Assembly: GCA_026075535.2 (NCBI GenBank)
Contig: AP026538.1
Span: 5,084,001 to 5,148,000, forward strand
Direction: 5' to 3'
Length of the DNA: 64,000 nt
Origin: Tricholoma matsutake
Lineage: Eukaryota > Basidiomycota > Agaricomycetes > Agaricales > Tricholomataceae
Shown: piece after piece, positions 10,727 to 21,726 of the stretch
How positions within the stretch are numbered: the stretch's first letter is position 1
Layout of the letters: every line of letters starts with the position of its first letter
The notes under the pieces: model-generated
Databases searched by the model: none
The model's input: only the letters and a program-made list of their open reading frames with translations
Told to the model about the DNA's origin: nothing
Translations under genes and position numbers: made by a program

Positions 10727-10803
10727 TGGAAGCCAGACAAGAACACCATGGACAAAGGGCCTCAGTATGATGCACTCAAAAGTGTTGTGCCAGACCCCTG
10801 CCT

Positions 10804-11900
10804 GTGCCTGATGCAGAGTTAGAGGGGGTTCCTGATCTGATGCTGGACTCAGATGATGATGATGATGAGGAGCCAGAGGAAGTGGAGGAAGGTGATCAGA
10901 TTTTTTACACTGCAATTCATCCAGCACATGAGGTGTGTGCTACATTGAACATATCCCAATGCCTCGCCAAGGCCTTCTGCAACAACAATGCTGCTAAACC
11001 CTCTACTGACTCCTTGCTTCCTCATCTCCATGAGTTCAGGGACATGTTCTCCAAGGAATTATTTGACTCTCTCCCTGTGCGCAAGCCTTGGTATCATGTG
11101 GTTGAACTCACCCTGGTGCGACCCCTTCATCCTGCAAGGTCTATCCTCTCTCTCCTGAGGAACAGCAACAGCTTGACCAGTTCATCGACGAGCACCTGGC
11201 CTCTGGACATATTTGACCATCAAAGTCACCGATGGCCTCTCCCTTTTCTTTGTCAAGAAGAAGGATGGCTCACTTCAACCAGTTCAAGACTACAGAAGGC
11301 TCAATGACATCACGGTCAAGAATCACTACCCATTACCTCTCATCTCTGAACTTGTGAACCAGCTCCATTGAGCCTGATACTTCACCAAGCTCGATGTCTG
11401 TTGGGGCTACAATAATGTGAGGATAAAGGAGGGAGATGAGTGGAAGGCAGCCTTTCATACCAACCATGGTCTTTTTGAACTGCTCGTCATGTTCTTTGGC
11501 CTTACTAATAGTCCTGCCACCTTTCAGACCATGATGAATGACATCTTCCATGACCTCATCCTCAAAGGCATTGCTTGTATCTATCTCAATGATATCCTCA
11601 TCTTCACTCATATGGTTGAAGAGCACCATCACATCACACACCTCATCCTGCAACTACTTTGACAGTACAAACTCTACCTTCATCAGGACAAGTGCAAGTT
11701 TGAGAAGACCAAGACCGAGTATAGCCTGATTACCTTGAAGGGTCAGGTGGAGATGGATCCTATCAAGGTGAATAGGGTCACGGCTTGGCCAACACCCATG
11801 AACAAGAAAGAGGTACAGTCTTTCCTGGGCTTCATCAATTTCTATTGGTGTTTTATCAAGGATTTCTCACATCATGCACAACCACTGTTTGACTTGACAG
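10804..11900 (+). pseudogene. Ty3-A reverse transcriptase
   Basis: The first frame carries an Asp/Glu-rich linker, then HEFRDMFSKELFDSLPVRKPWYHVVEL, the usual lead-in to chromovirus RT. After frame breaks, [23 protein letters not shown] (about 11285-11350) and [35 protein letters not shown] (11420-11525) follow. The catalytic YxDD box reads YLND (11582-11593), with Asp to Asn at 11588-11590. Two TGA codons near 11368 and 11374 sit where relatives have Arg. The enzyme would copy element RNA, but this copy is inactive. Confidence 0.8.
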
Positions 11901-12360
11901 GAAAGGAGGCATAGAGGTGGGATAATGCACAACAGGAGGTGTTAAAAAAGCTTAAGGAGATGGTCACTTCCACTCCCATTCTTACCTTTGCTGATGACTT
12001 GCACCCTTTTTGTGTAGAAGCCGACAGTTCTGACTTTGTGATGGGCACAATGTTGTATCAGCAGTCTCCAGAGGACCAGAAGTGGCATCCTGTTGTGTTC
12101 TATTCCAAAAGCCTTTGTGTGGTGGAGTGAAACTATGAGATCCATGACAAGGAGATGCTGGCCATAATGCATGCACTTGAGGAGTGGCAACACTTCCTCA
12201 AGGGTGCCCAACACAAGGTGGAAATTTGGATGGATCACAAGAATCTTGAGTACTTTATGATGGCCAAGAAATTGAACCTTGTCAAGCTTGTTGGTCCCTG
12301 TATCTATCCAGATTAGACTTCTCCTTGCACCTCTGTCTGGGTCACAGCATGGGGAAGACC
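11901..12360 (+). pseudogene. Ty3-A RNase H
   Basis: Frames LKEMVTSTPILTFADDLHPFCVEADSSDFVMG and WHPVVFYSKSLCVVE-stop-NYEIHDKEMLAIMHALEEWQHFL, then WMDHKNLEYFMMAKKLN, are the standard Ty3 RNase H. The stop at 12128 is TGA where the family has Arg. The ADSSDF motif keeps its Asp residues. Confidence 0.8.
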
Positions 12361-12379
12361 GATGCCCTCTTTTGACATG

Positions 12380-13560
12380 CAGACCATGGGGATGGTGGCA
12401 ACAACAATAAAGACATTTTGTTGTTGCAGCCAGCCAAACCTGTTCACCATCCAGGCATTGGAAGGCATTGCACCCCAGGGTGAGGAGTGGGACATCCTAT
12501 GCAACATTTGTTGTGCAAACCATAGCAGTTTACATGAGGATGTTGTTGCCCAAGCTGTTAGAGAACTGAGGAAGGGATCCACCCTTTCCTTGCATGCAGC
12601 AGAGTGGGCTGAAAATGAGGACTTGTTGTATTTCAGGGATCACATCTATGTCCCCAACAACCCAGACCTTCACCAGCACATCATATCCCAACACCATGAC
12701 TCACAGATTGCCAGTCATTTTGGATGCTGGAAGACCTTGGAGCTCACCTCACGGAATTATTGGTGGCCACAAATGTCATGGATCATTGGTCAGTATTGTC
12801 ATACTTGTGACCTTTGCTTATGCACCAAGATTCCTCATTGCAAACCCATTGGCGAGCTACACCCTCTTCCTGTTCCAGAGAGTTGTTGGAATGTTGTCAG
12901 TGTCAACTTTGTGGTGGAGTTGCCAGAGTCAAATGGGTTTGATGTGGTGATGTGCACAGTTGATTCAGTAGGAAAATGCAGTCACTTCATTCCCATTGGA
13001 ATGTTGTCAGTGTCAACTTTGGGGTGGAGTTGCCAGAGTCAAATGGGTTTGATGTGGTGATGTGCACAGTTGATTCAGTAGGAAAATGTGGTCACTTCAT
13101 TCCCACTCACACCACTGTCAGTGTCCTGGGTGCCACCCAACTCTATCTCCACCATGTGTGGAAGTTACATGGACTTCCTGGCATTTTCCTTTCTGACTGT
13201 GGCCCTCAGTTTGCAGCAGAGTTCACTCACAAGCTGTTCTGACTTCTGGGGATCAAATTCATTGCTTTAACTGCCTATCACCTACAAACTGACAGCCAGA
13301 CTGAGTGAGTCAACCAGGAACTGGAGCAGTACATCCACATGAGCACCAGGACAGTTGGGACAATCTCCTCCCCTTGACTGAGTTTGGATGCAACCATGTC
13401 CATGCTCCCTCACACATCAAGATGGTGAATGAGTTCATGGAACATATGAGGGATAGTTTGGAGGAGGCAAGGGCAGCCTTGGTAAAGGCAAAGGATGACA
13501 TAACATGCTTTTACAATCAACGCCATTCTCCAGCACCTCAGTACAAGGTTGGTGATTGAG
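12380..13560 (+). pseudogene. Ty3-A integrase
   Basis: The zinc-binding HHCC region is visible as H-x-SQIASHFG..YCHTCDLC (about 12690-12820), with LTSRNYWWPQM between. The catalytic core begins VVSVNFVVELPESNGFD, where the first catalytic Asp of DDE is Asn (codon 12905-12907). DCGPQFAAEF (13196-13230) keeps the second Asp, and TDSQTE-stop-VNQELEQY (13288-13325) keeps the Glu followed by a TGA for Arg. A 110-bp tandem duplication shifts the frame inside the core. The enzyme would insert cDNA; this copy is dead. Confidence 0.8.
12886..13105 (+). repeat. 110-bp tandem duplication inside integrase
   Basis: TTGGAATGTTGTCAGTGTCA starts at 12886 and again at 12996, and the following roughly 100 bases repeat with few differences up to ATTCCCA. 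The unit is not a multiple of three, so the integrase frame shifts. Confidence 0.9.
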
Positions 13561-13794
13561 TTTATCTTGACTCCAGTGACATCTCCACCACACATCCATC
13601 CAAGAAACTCACCCATTGCTTCCTGGGACCTTTCCCCATTGTTAAGTGTGTCGGAATGCATGCCTATCATTTGCACCTCTCAGCCTCAATGTCCAGACTC
13701 CACCCAGTGTTCCATGTTGTCAAACTCCTTCCAGCTCTCCCAGATCCATTCCCAGGATGCCATTGACATCCACCACCACCACCTACAGTAATCA

Positions 13795-13970
13795 AGGGAG
13801 AACCCCAGTACGAAGTTGAGTCAATCTTGGACAGCTGGTTGTGTTAAGGAAAACTCCAGTATTTGGTGCACTGAGAGGGTTATGGGTATCAGGAGAACTC
13901 ATGGGTCAAAGAATCTGATGTGAATGCCCCTCGGTTAGTCAAGGAATTCCACTGACAGCACACTGCTGCA
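13795..13970 (+). pseudogene. Ty3-A chromodomain
   Basis: After HPVFHVVKLLPALPDPFPG, the translated sequence gives EPQYEVESILDSW, LQYLVH and ENSWVKESDVNAPRLVKEFH, interrupted by stops. This is the C-terminal chromodomain of chromoviruses, which is thought to target integration to marked chromatin. Confidence 0.7.
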
Positions 13971-14044
13971 CCATGTCGCATTCAAGTCACTGACTTAAAA
14001 CTTTGGTCATATGCGATTTCAAATGCATCTTATAGAGGGGGTGA

Positions 14045-14637
14045 TGTAAAGGGACTAGGGGGTGCCCCATGTGTTTCTCCTATTTTTATGTTTGTCCTAT
14101 ATTTTTCCTCACTTCATTTCCTTCTATTCTTCATTTTCTATGATCTTTCCTAATTTTATTACTAATTTTCCTTTCTATCACATTTGTGCATGTTGACAGT
14201 TTTATATTTAGAGGCAGAGTACCCTTTCTGACATCTACCCCTTGGTAGGACCCCGGATTATGCCTGTGGAGCCTAGATACCAAAAGTCTGAGTTTTGGCC
14301 ATTTTTGTCTGGACAGATTTTTGTCCATTTTGTCTGGAATGCATCTATCCTACGCAATGTTTTTCTTCCTTGTCTGGAAATGGGATCTACCCTTCTGGAG
14401 GCCAAAATTTGTCTGGAATCAGTATCCAGCCTCTCTGAGCTGGAATTTTGTCTGGAAACTGGTATCTAGCCTCCCAGAGCACTTGTAAATGCTTTACTGC
14501 TCTGCAGAATCACCTCAAACACATGAAAATGTGTTCTACACTGTTCTAATATAGATCACTCTGAGTATGACACAGTATTTATTCGTCCTCCTCCTCTGCA
14601 TTCTGCTTCCCTCAACCATGTGGTTGGGACAAGCACA
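14045..14637 (+). mobile_element. Ty3-A 3' LTR
   Basis: Follows the polypurine tract TAGAGGGGGTGA. It starts TGTAAAGGGACTAGG and ends near AAGCACA; the exact end is uncertain. It contains repeated TTTTGTCTGGA motifs (14307-14460). Confidence 0.65.
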
Positions 14638-15200
14638 TCACCTCCTTGAAATTTTGCTCCCCTGCAGATAAAATCTTGAAGTGTTCAACATCCTCTTGAG
14701 CAAAACTGCAGTAGTGTTCAGTGTTGATGACAGCAGGCAAAGAAAAGCAATGGAGTTTAATAAAGCAAATTGCTTTGTTTGAAGAAGTGATGTTGCCTCT
14801 GGAATGGCACAGAATTGTGTACTCGAAGATCTGAACAGCAATGTTTGAGATGTTTGATGAGTCAGAAATTGACTCATGTTTTCCCTGTTTTCGAGTACAG
14901 GGCAATTACTAATGGTTAACCAAAGACCAGTGATTCTGAGTCAGTGTAATTAGGTCATAAAAACCTCATTTCTAGGGGAGTATCTGTAGTTGGGTACTTT
15001 TTTCCAATCACAATCCATTCACTTTCGATGAATGAGGGAACAGCAGCCAAATCCAACAAGCTATCACCTATATGGGAAATGAGAGTGTGACTGATGTGCG
15101 AGTAATGTGCAATGCCCGGGCACTTGAGCTGCGAGGCTGATTCAAAATGTTACTTATGTCAGCTGACCCTGTAAAGTGAGGCCAAAAAATAAGACTAGGG
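14638..15200. other. Unassigned interval
   Basis: A minus-strand open frame of 97 residues (14612-14905) has no motif I recognise. No repeat boundary or RNA gene is seen. It may hold the missing left end of E4. Confidence 0.3.
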
Positions 15201-15204
15201 CCAT

Positions 15205-15270
15205 GGTTTGAACCCAAAGACTAAGCATTAGCAGACAAGACTCATAACACACATCTTAACCACTAGACCA
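15205..15270 (-). other. tRNA-like module, type a (E4 left end)
   Basis: On minus: A box TGGTCTAGTGGTTAAGA (15254-15270), B box GGGTTCAAACC (15205-15215). Faces outward. Confidence 0.6.
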
Positions 15271-15605
15271 TATATATGACTTTGTCTTTTGGGTATGGAT
15301 GGAGCCCTTGTCTGGTACATTTAATACTTTTATTACCCAACCAAGGTACATAGTTAATCACAGCCATTAATGGAATGATTAATAAGTACACATATGCATG
15401 ATGTGTGACACGTGACTGCCAGCTCACAACCACCACCACTGTTGCCAATGCCACCTCCTCCTCCTCTCCACTCTACCACCACCACTGCATGCACACCCAC
15501 CACCACCATTCCCATGCCCACTGCCACCATCACAACCACCTTCAAACGAGCCAACTGGATGGAATGCGGGCCCAAATGATGCAGATCACATCGTTTGGGG
15601 CCTAA

Positions 15606-16110
15606 GTATGTTTTTTTTTGTTTGCATTTAGTTTTTTTATACTAACTTGTTTCATTTGTTTTATAGGTTCTACTCTACTGCCAGACAGAACATGGGCCCA
15701 AATGACATGATTGGACAGAACACATGCCCAAACGATGCAGATCACATCATTTGGGCCCTAAGTAAGTGTTTTTTGTTTGCTTTTTGTTTTTATATACTAA
15801 CTAACTTGTTTCTTTTGTTTTATAGGTTCCCAGATGGAACAGGGGCGCAAACGACGTGATTGGATGGAATGCAGGCCCAAATGATGCAGATCATGTTGTT
15901 TGGGCCCTAAGTAAGTTTTTTTTGTTTGCTTTTTGTTTTTATAAACTAACTAACTTGTTTCTTTTGTTTTACAGGTTCTACTCTACTGCCAGATGGAACA
16001 CAGGCCCAAATGACATTGCTGTTGTTTGGGCCATAGATAAGTTTTTTTTTCTTTTTTCTTTTTTCTTTTTCTTTTTATCAATCAACTAATTGTAATTTAT
16101 TGCTTTTTAG
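15606..16110 (+). repeat. Tandem hairpin mini-exon and intron units
   Basis: Four intron-like segments: 15606-15666 (GTATGT..TATAG), 15762-15825 (GTAAGT..TATAG), 15911-15974 (GTAAGT..ACAG) and 16037-16110 (donor decayed to ATAAGT..TTTTTAG). Each of the first three carries a CTAAC-type branch site and a T-rich tract. The intervening exons of 95, 85 and 62 nt each begin GTTC and contain GCCCAAA..TTTGGGC inverted repeats. Unit length is about 125-156 bp. No long reading frame crosses them. Confidence 0.7.
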
Positions 16111-16879
16111 GTTGTATACTATATACTACTTGGGATGACCTGCCACAACAAAAAATGTGCAACCCATGCCCACACCCACCTGATCCCCTCCTCCCCATTC
16201 AAATGGGATGTGAGGCTGTTGACATTGGCTAGGAGGGTGCAGAGGGATGCCAGGAGACCCCAGAAGGGGGGTACCTGCCTAGTAAGCACCCACCAACCTC
16301 TGTGCTTGCACCACGTCGCACTGATGTGCCCAAACCCCCCCCCCCCCCCCAGAAAAAAAGAAAAAAACAGAAATCCAAACAGGGGATGACAGTGATGAAT
16401 GATGACAAGCCACCCACCCAGGCCCAGGGACAGGAGATGACAATGACACACCACCCGCCCCCAGCCTCATGAGCAACTGCTCGTGGGGTGGAACGTGGGT
16501 GGAATGACAGACAACAGCAGGGTTGCATCCCCTCCCCCTCCCCCACATGAAGTGTGGGGAGGGATTTTTTTTGTACTTTTAATTATTTATTAGTATTGTG
16601 CCCCCCCTCCCCCATTTTGTGTGGGGGAGGGATTTTTGTCTTCATGTTTTTACCTCCCCCCTCGCATTCAGCGTGAGGGGTTAGCTTTTTATGTATATAG
16701 ATAAAACACCCTTTCACATCTTGTGAGAGGGAGGATTTTTTGTTTATCTATGTAATCACAATCATCCCCACTCCCTTGCATTCAATGTGAGGGATGTGGT
16801 TAATTTAAAAAATTTGATCTTAACTACTTTGAAAAAAATTAGAGTGTCATGAATAAACCTTATAATACTAACTAATAAT

Positions 16880-16965
16880 TCTCCTGTGGCTCAACTGGTT
16901 AAGCACACATGTTTGGTTTGTCATGTGATCACTCTAATCAAGATGTCTTGAGTTCAATCCTTACT
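16880..16965 (+). other. tRNA-like module, type b (E4 right end)
   Basis: A box TGGCTCAACTGGTTAAGC (16887-16904) and B box GAGTTCAATCC (16950-16960). The best-preserved type b copy; nearly identical to 52264-52345 in reverse. Confidence 0.7.
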
Positions 16966-17185
16966 CTGCACAAATATATTTTGTAGGCACTTTGACAACT
17001 TAAGACTTGAAATTTGACTATTCATTAGGGTATATACTCTAAGTTGAGCATCTGGAGTAACTGGAATATGGTTGGAATAAGTGGACTAACTGGACTCCAA
17101 CCAGAATAACTGGACTCCAACTGGAATAACTGGACTCTGACCAGAATAACTGGACTCCAACTAGAATAGGTGGGGGAGGGTAAAT

Positions 17186-18300
17186 TACAGCCTACTGGGA
17201 TCAGGACACCCAGTGGTAATCCTGTCAGATCACAAGAACCTGATGTACTTCCAGACAGCACAGAAACTGAACAGATGACAGGCAAGATGGAGTCTATTCC
17301 TATAGGAATTTGACTTGCAGCTCATCCACATACCTGGATCACAGATGGTGCAGAGCAATGCATTATCATGAAGAGCAGACCACATACCAGCAGAAGACAA
17401 TGACAATGAAGATGTCACAATGTTACCCGAGACAGTATTTGTGAAATTCATTGATACAGAAATGCATGATCTGCTCACAGGGAGCATCATAAAAGACGAT
17501 CTGGTAAAGAGTGCAATTGAAGCACTGAAGACCAAGGGAATGCTGCTGATAAAATTGACATGAGAAGACTGTAAGATAGAAGATGGCCTTCTATTCTTCC
17601 GAGACAGATGCTATGTCCCCAACAATGGAGATCTATGAAAGAAGCTGGTGCAAAAGTACCATGAAGGGGTAACCAGTGGACATCTGGGACAGTGGCAGAC
17701 AATGGAAATGATCAGGAGAGATTACTGGTGGCCAGGGATGATGATGTACATCAAGAACTACATTGCTGGATGTGCAATATGCCAGCAGATGAAGGTCAAC
17801 ATGCACCCAACAAATCCCCCACTACAACCAATCAAGTCCAAAGCGACAAGACCATTTGCAATGGTGATGACATATTTCATAACCAACCTACCAGAGTCCG
17901 ATGGTTATAATGCACTTATGTCTACAAGTGATTCAGCCTCCCAGACAAGATCATCTCTGACAGAGATCCCAGATTTGCCTCACAGCTCTTCCAGGAGCTA
18001 GGAAGATTGCTCAGAATCAAGCTGGCAATGAGCATGGTGTACCATCCCCAGACCAACAGGGAAACAGAACAGGTGAATCAAGAAGTAGAAGTGTACCTAT
18101 GGATCTTCTGGTCAAACAACCAGGAGAATTGGAAGCACCTCCTCCCAACTGCAGAGTTCACGCACAACCAGAGAACGCACTCCATACAGAAGAACTCCCC
18201 ATTCTACCTCATGATGGGCTATGAGCCCAAGGCAATCCCACTCCCCTACCTGAAAATGAACATACTGGCAATAGAGAAATGAATCGTCACACTGCAATAT
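17186..18300 (+). pseudogene. Ty3-B RNase H end and integrase
   Basis: Opens within RNase H ([18 protein letters not shown], then QARWSLFL), directly after E4. The integrase zinc-binding region reads H-x3-GVTSGHLG..CAICQQM (17655-17800) with RRDYWWPGMM. Core landmarks include TNLPESDGYNAL and YHPQTNRETEQVNQEVEVYL (18040-18100); the middle of the core is damaged. AEFTHNQRTH follows. Several TGA codons lie where relatives have Arg (for example 17267 and 17636). The 5' two thirds of the element is not in the window. Confidence 0.8.
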
Positions 18301-18330
18301 GCCCAAGATGAAGCAAAGGCAACACCCAAG

Positions 18331-18753
18331 TTGACCAGACAGATAATGGTGGAAAGGACCACAAGGCACTTCACCCCATTCAAAGAAGGAGACAAGGTGT
18401 GGCTAGAAGCAAAGAACCTCAAAATGACATATGCAATGAGGAAGCTCGCACTGAAGAGAGAAGGACTCCTCATTATCAAGAAGGTCCTGAGCCCACTCTC
18501 CTACCAACTGAAGTTACCAGAACAGTGGAAAATACACCCAGTATTCCACATGGCACTCCTTTCCCCATATAAAGAAGCCAAGACACATGGACCAAACTTC
18601 CCAAAACCACCCCCTGATCTGATAGAAGGTGAATCAGAGTATGAAGTGGAAGCAATCATCAGACACAAAAAGAAAGGAAGGACCATGCACTTCTTAGTGA
18701 AGTGGGTTGGATACCCAACCTCAGAGAACTCATGGGAGCTTGAGGGAACCTGA
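18331..18753 (+). pseudogene. Ty3-B integrase C-terminus and chromodomain
   Basis: A 140-residue open frame. FKEGDKVWLEAKNLK and PLSYQLKLPEQWKIHPVFHMALLSPY are the GPY/F-like C-terminal region. EGESEYEVEAIIRHKK..MHFLVKWVGYPTSENSWEL is a well-kept chromodomain with its aromatic residues. It is one of the least damaged frames in this element. Confidence 0.8.
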
Positions 18754-18919
18754 AACATGCCAAGGATATCTTAAGGGCATATAAACAGCAACAATGGCTG
18801 TAGAACCCCCCAGACCAAAACACCCACCAAACTGACTACTGAGAGACCAGATGATGTTCCCCATCCCATCACCACTACCAAGACAAAACCAAATACAAAC
18901 CACAGCAAGGACTGCATGA

Positions 18920-19370
18920 GTGGTCATTGATCAAGGACCATTGACAAACATACTCCCAGGCAGACCCTCTTGGATATGCCCACATGGGATTCCCTTCTGG
19001 ATAACAAGGGATGATTGGATAAGGAGGGTGTCCCCAACCTGTCTGAAATGCTGCCTCTTCACCTGGAGGAGCACAAAGGTGGACCTGACTTGGGTGAGGA
19101 CACAGTTTGAGGAATGGTGCTTCGAAGGAGAACTTGACAATGAAGACTACTTCCTCAAAGACTTCTACATTGAGCAAACAGGGCTTGCCCCTGGCAGGAG
19201 GCCACTAGCAGGTGTAAGCAGACCTCTGTGGATGGACCTCTAGTGGAATGCCCACTACAATGAGGAGAGTGGGTATGACCTGGCAAGGAGACTCCTATTT
19301 GGGGAACACAGAGAGTTGGGAACCTTGCTACGCTCCAACAGATTTTCTTCAACCATGACCCACCCCACTT
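18920..19370 (+). pseudogene. Extra open frame between chromodomain and LTR of Ty3-B
   Basis: A sense-strand frame of about 150 codons, with one stop at 19243, lies between the chromodomain and the 3' LTR. It reads GRPSWICPHGIPFWIT, DDWIRRVSPTCLKCCLF, RTQFEEWCFEGELDNEDYF and, past the stop, WNAHYNEESGYDLARRLLFGEHREL. Composition is protein-like (Trp, Cys, acidic patches). I do not recognise the family. It could be an accessory protein of this Ty3 lineage or a captured fragment. Confidence 0.5.
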
Positions 19371-19436
19371 CCTGATTGGGAAGGAGAAAAAGGATTTTGA
19401 TCAAAGTCAGTGACTTCAAAGATAGAGAGAGGGTGA

Positions 19437-20010
19437 TGTTATGATTTTTGACATTGTAACCCAGGACAACCAGATGTATGCCAGCAAGACCAGGTACTTT
19501 ATTTTTCCAACTCAACTCAACTCATTCTGATGGGAGACCCTTTGACATCTGACTCCCACCGATCGACATGTTCCACTGCAGCATTCCTTGACATCGGGTC
19601 CTTGACATCAGACCCTTGACATCAGATCCATGACATCAGATGCCTCATGCTCAGCATGAGGCTTATCATCTATTGTTCTTTCTATTATTACTTGACAAGG
19701 ATCTCATATTCTGATTGGACAATAGACATCTCTGAACCATATATAAGCTACAGTAATACTGCCTGTATTCCTTAGCTTGACCTAATTCAATGAACAGTCT
19801 TAAACTCAACCAGAACACTCAACAACTTACAAAGCCTCTAAGTTGTGATAACTTGAACTCAACAGTTGGAAAGCCTCCAGCTGTGATATACAAACAGATG
19901 GTCTACTCAGAAACCCTCTGAATATGGATAGCCATATTGACTTAGGAAGCACCAAGTCCCAAATAGAACCCAAATACAACTAGGCTGAGTTGAGACCTAT
20001 AGTCTTAACA
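19437..20010 (+). mobile_element. Ty3-B 3' LTR
   Basis: 574 bp, TGTTATGATTTTTGAC to CCTATAGTCTTAACA, after a GATAGAGAGAGGGTGA polypurine tract. Tandem CTTGACATC-GATCC blocks (19585-19640), a GCCTCATGC..GCATGAGGC palindrome, and a CATATATAAGC TATA-like motif near 19739. Related to the LTR at 6221-6939. Confidence 0.8.
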
Positions 20011-20229
20011 GGTGTAGCTATGAGAAGGTGGAAAAAGAAAAAGAAAAATCCATATGGGTAACCCATGGGTACCACTGCAGTGACTGACCATACCCATACC
20101 CATACCCACAACCCACAGGCTCATGAGCCATGGGTCAGTGGGTATGGGTAGACCCACCATCTCCCATCATGTAATAGCTCCTGCATCTGGGAAGACCCAC
20201 AATTGTGGGCTTCTTTGAGCACAGGAGCT
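20011..20229. repeat. CCCATACCCATA-rich simple sequence
   Basis: Short degenerate repeats of ACCCAT/ATGGGT on both strands (20055-20150). No gene. Confidence 0.4.
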
Positions 20230-21590
20230 AAAGATGACAATGATGATAGTGCATCATCATCATCATCACTGGGGCTGGGGCCAGGGTAAGGATCCACCCC
20301 ACGAGCAGTTACTTACAGGTGTGGGTGCTTTGCATTTGCAAGTGAGGGGTGGTGGTGGTGATGTGGCAGTCATCCAGAGTGAAACAGATCCACCCTGCGA
20401 GCAGTTGCTCGCAGGTATGGATGTCGTGTTGTAAGTGGTGATGTAGGGGATCCACCACCCCACGAGCAGTGGCTCACAGCAGTGGGTTTTGTTAGCAGGT
20501 GAGGGTGGCAACTACAAAAAGAAAACATGCTGTTAGTGAATAAAACAAAGCAAAGAAGAAGAAAAAACATACTGGGGGGGCCACCTTGCCCTCATCCCCT
20601 TGTTCTCCCTTCTTGTTGCATTCCATATCCACCCCATGGTGTGGATGCCAAGCATGCCAGGGGCTTGGGACATGTCCAGGGGGTCTGTGACACACCTGGG
20701 GGCATGCTCGTTCATTCCTGGGCCATGGTCTGTGTTCCAGAGAGGGGAAGAGCAGGAGGTATAGCCATCATTGATGAACATGTCATTGATGATGTGGTGG
20801 GCTACATAGATGCATAAGGTGTTGTTGAGGGCTCATGGGGCAAAACGGGGGCAAGGGGGTAGAGCAGGGAGGGACTGGGGGGTGCAGACAGCTTCCCAGA
20901 GCATCTTTGTAGGTCCTGGAGCTGGCAGCAAGGTTCATCCAGAGAGCAGACAATATGTTTGATGAGCATGGTTGCTCATTGTCTTGAGACTCTGTTTTCT
21001 TGGCAGTAGGCAGGCCATGTGTGTCATTTACAGCCTCATTGACCATCTCCAGGGTGTCAGTGGTCATCTGGGTGGCCCTAGGTGTTGTTTCACAGCAGGT
21101 TGTAGCAGTAGCTGCCACCATTGCTGGAGTGATGGAGCAGGCGATGGTGTGGTGCTTGGGGTGCAAACAACCCCCTGACATCTCATTTGGACTGGGAGGA
21201 GGGGTGTGCACGTGCGTTGCATGTTGTTGTGGTAGTAGATAAGCTAAAAATAACAAAAGAGCAGTTAATATTTGAAAAAAGAAAGAAAAGAACAATTAAA
21301 CACTTTATTTACATGTGGAGGGGCCTCAGGCTCCTCCCAGCTACATAGAAAACATCTCACATCCCTTTTGGAGGGGTGGAGAAAACTGCATGATGCCAGG
21401 TGTAGTCATTATGAAGATATGCAGAAATCTAGAGTGGGAGAGAGAAGAATCATCAGTTGGGCTGATCACAAGGATAAGAAAGTCAAAAACATGCTTACTT
21501 TCATGTTACAAGGGTCCCAAGTGCTAGATGGCAGTAGAAAACAAAAAAGGATAGCATAGATGAAGAGAGGGAGAGCTGGCAATGCAGGAT
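20230..21590 (-). mobile_element. E5: E-family internal fragment
   Basis: CAT-rich stretch, three GAGCAGTTGCTC-type palindromes (20294, 20392, 20457), then two minus-strand introns with full splice signals: 21244-21312 (69 nt, GTAAAT..TTTTTAG) and 20512-20572 (61 nt, GTATGT..CACTAAC..TTTTTGTAG). The exon between them matches the CCACAACAA..GATGTGAGG module of E3, E4 and E6. No TIR or tRNA-like module is present, so this is an internal fragment. Confidence 0.55.
20783..21243 (-). CDS. Possible exon coding frame in E5
   Basis: Between the two introns the minus strand is open for about 150 codons, from the acceptor at 21244 to a stop at 20783. It includes TTPRATQMTTDTLEMVNEAV and NILSALWMNLAASSRTYKDAL. 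It is Thr/Pro/His-rich and matches no family I know. In the sister elements the same module is full of stops. It may be a remnant of a protein carried by a parent element, or chance. Confidence 0.3.
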
Positions 21591-21726
21591 GAATGGCCAG
21601 CACAATAGCAACTGACATGTGCTATATTTGGATGGCTAGCTCTGGAGCCATGAAAATCAGCTCAGCTTGTGAGCCAGAGCCACAAAATTGGCTTAGCTGC
21701 ATGAGCCGAGCCATGGCAACACTATT

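Larger units (their letters stand above)
9717..14637 (+). mobile_element. Ty3-A: degenerate Ty3/gypsy chromovirus, 3' portion with LTR
   Basis: Contains a gag-protease linker (NHFKVLSAESLENESDS), protease, reverse transcriptase, RNase H, integrase and chromodomain in chromovirus order, then a polypurine tract and a 3' LTR. The 5' LTR and most of gag are absent; E3 abuts the left side. A MITE interrupts the linker. Stops at 11368-11376, 11659, 12128 and 13306 are TGA at positions where relatives have Arg. Confidence 0.85.
15200..17185 (+). mobile_element. E4: E-family element with tandem mini-exon/intron units
   Basis: Reads type a tRNA-like module (minus), CAC-rich stretch (15425-15530), tandem hairpin/intron units (15540-16110), the CCACAACAA..GATGTGAGGCTGTTGACA module, a C-run, a CATGAGCAACTGCTCGTGGGGTGG palindrome (16466), GGGGGAGGG hairpins, a CCCCTCGCATTCAGCGTGAGGGG hairpin (16657), type b tRNA-like module (plus) and repeated ACTGGACTCCAACYAGAATA blocks. 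It ends GGGGGAGGGTAAATTAC. Immediately right is Ty3-B RNase H, so E4 is inserted in Ty3-B. No left TIR or target duplication was located. Confidence 0.7.

Noticed and set aside
15425..15530. CAC-rich tract as a His/Thr-rich gene
   Set aside because: Simple sequence present at the same place in E-family copies, no start context and stops nearby.
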